Positions 63,126 to 64,000 of a stretch of 64,000 nt of DNA are shown piece by piece (position 1 is the stretch's first letter; every line of letters begins with the position of its first letter). Location of the stretch: positions 2,356,001 through 2,420,000 of the forward strand of contig NZ_CP066801.1 in NCBI RefSeq assembly GCF_016598575.1, in the 5' to 3' direction. Position numbers and translations under genes: made by a program. The notes below the pieces were generated by a model, which saw only the letters and a list, made by a program, of their open reading frames with translations, did not search any database and was not told where the DNA came from. The stretch comes from Streptomyces sp. HSG2. GTDB lineage: Bacteria; Actinomycetota; Actinomycetes; Streptomycetales; Streptomycetaceae.

Positions 63126-64000
63126 ATGGATGCTGTATCCGTCGCCGTGGTGGGAGTCGTGGTGCTCCTGCTGTTGCTCGCGTTGGTGGTCGTCACCCGG
63201 TACAAGGTGGCCGGTCCCAGCGAGGCGTTCATCGTCACCGGGCGGCGCGGCAAGAGGTCCACCGATCCGGAGACCGGGAGGGTGTTCACCGACAACAGCG
63301 GCCAGAAGGTCGTGGTCGGCGGGGGCGTCTTCGTGGTGCCCTTCGTGCAGCAGCAGTACACCCTGGACCTCTCCTCGCGGCACATCCCGATCGCCGTGAA
63401 CGGCGCGGTCACCCTGCGGGGGGTCAAGGCCCATCTCGAAGGCGTGGCCATCGTCAAGGTGGGCGGCACGGAGGACGCCATCCGGGCCGCGGCCCAGCGG
63501 TTCCTGGTGCAGCAGGACGGCATCGTCGGCTTCACCCAGGAGGTGCTCTCCGGGGCGCTCCGTGCCATCGTCGGCCGGATGAGCGTGGAGGACGTCATCC
63601 GCGACCGGGCCGCGTTCGCGGGGCAGGTGGCCGAGGAGGCCGAGGCCAGCCTGTCCGGCCAGGGGCTGGTACTGGACGCCTTCCAGATTCAGGACATCAG
63701 CACCGAGGGCTCCTATCTGGAGGACCTCGGCCGGCCGGAGGCCGCTCGGGCCAAGCAGGAGGCCGACATCGCCGAGGCCGTCGCCCGACGGGCCGCCGAA
63801 CAGGCGCGATTGAAGGCCGAGGAGGAGATCGCCGTTGCCCAGCGCACCCTCCAGCTCAAGCAGGCCGAGATCAAGGCCGAGACCGACCAGGCCGTCGCTC
63901 GCGCGGACGCCGCGGGCCCGCTCGCCGAGGCCGCCCGGCAGCAGGACATCATCGCCGAGCAGGAGAAGGTGGCCGAGCGTCAGGCGGCACTGAAGGATCG
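63126..64000 (+). CDS. Flotillin-like SPFH protein (3' end beyond window)
   Basis: The first 291 codons are visible and the frame runs off the window. One N-terminal membrane helix (VAVVGVVVLLLLLALVVV), then an SPFH/PHB domain (EAFIVTGRRGKR, VVPFVQQQYTLDLSSRHI, LRAIVGRMSVEDVIRDR), then the Glu/Ala-rich flotillin coiled coil (RAAEQARLKAEEEIAVAQRTLQLKQAEIKAE). The ATG at 63126 lies 77 bp after the NfeD-like stop. Membrane microdomain scaffold by family. Confidence 0.93.
   Translation, partial: MDAVSVAVVGVVVLLLLLALVVVTRYKVAGPSEAFIVTGRRGKRSTDPETGRVFTDNSGQKVVVGGGVFVVPFVQQQYTLDLSSRHIPIAVNGAVTLRGVKAHLEGVAIVKVGGTEDAIRAAAQRFLVQQDGIVGFTQEVLSGALRAIVGRMSVEDVIRDRAAFAGQVAEEAEASLSGQGLVLDAFQIQDISTEGSYLEDLGRPEAARAKQEADIAEAVARRAAEQARLKAEEEIAVAQRTLQLKQAEIKAETDQAVARADAAGPLAEAARQQDIIAEQEKVAERQAALKD

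Overview
The window is high-GC actinobacterial chromosome, almost certainly Streptomyces. The evidence is third-position GC bias, many GTG starts, an HspR-controlled dnaK-grpE-dnaJ-hspR operon and clpB with HAIR operators, an ask gene with an internal second start, and a pSAM2-type integrated element in a tRNA-Gly gene. No species can be named.

Left arm (1-18.2 kb), core chromosome. It carries a small two-cysteine peptide gene, a YbjN-like gene, clpB, a short locus with a secreted peptide, a degenerate Rieske-like protein and two paralogous LuxR-type regulators, then the dnaK-grpE-dnaJ-hspR operon (minus strand). Next come a degenerate MraY/WecA-like membrane protein, an EtfD-like membrane Fe-S oxidoreductase, a Yip1-type membrane protein, dcd, a 52-codon zinc-ribbon gene and tRNA-Gly(CCC). 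HAIR palindromes in front of both clpB and dnaK define one HspR regulon.

Integrated element (18,203-35,464). A 48-bp direct repeat of the tRNA-Gly 3' end bounds a 17.3-kb actinomycete integrative and conjugative element (AICE). Its backbone reads int, xis, repSA, small spread/transfer genes, an FtsK-like tra, a KorSA-like GntR repressor with three TACATGAGT-type operators, and a divergent Nudix gene. The middle is lower-GC cargo: a SLATT-like four-helix membrane protein, a possibly HEPN-like partner, and an overlapping gene pair that shares a RHIM/amyloid-like motif at the C-terminus of one protein and the N-terminus of the other. An IS4 copy and an IS3 copy with visible target duplications interrupt this part. 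The right end holds a small-ORF operon with one GntR gene, facing another GntR gene across a CTAG-type double operator.

Scar next to attR (35.5-39.2 kb). An IS5-type element carries a coiled-coil/winged-helix passenger gene. Beyond it lie a decayed 3' end of another tra gene and an orphan DndB-like gene, so this att site has probably been used more than once.

Right arm (39.2-64 kb), core chromosome. It contains a MarR/GbsR-like regulator divergent from an ABC exporter, a degenerate diacylglycerol-kinase-like gene, purA, DUF3515, a conserved hypothetical, a GntR/FCD regulator, a chromosomal SLATT protein, and ybaB-recR-DUF5063-ask-asd. It continues with a SigE-family sigma factor and its membrane partner, SURF1, an S9 peptidase, an RCK-2TM-RCK protein, a permease pair, and a small membrane protein before a flotillin-like gene cut by the window end. 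The asd gene next to ask has glycine where the catalytic cysteine is expected.
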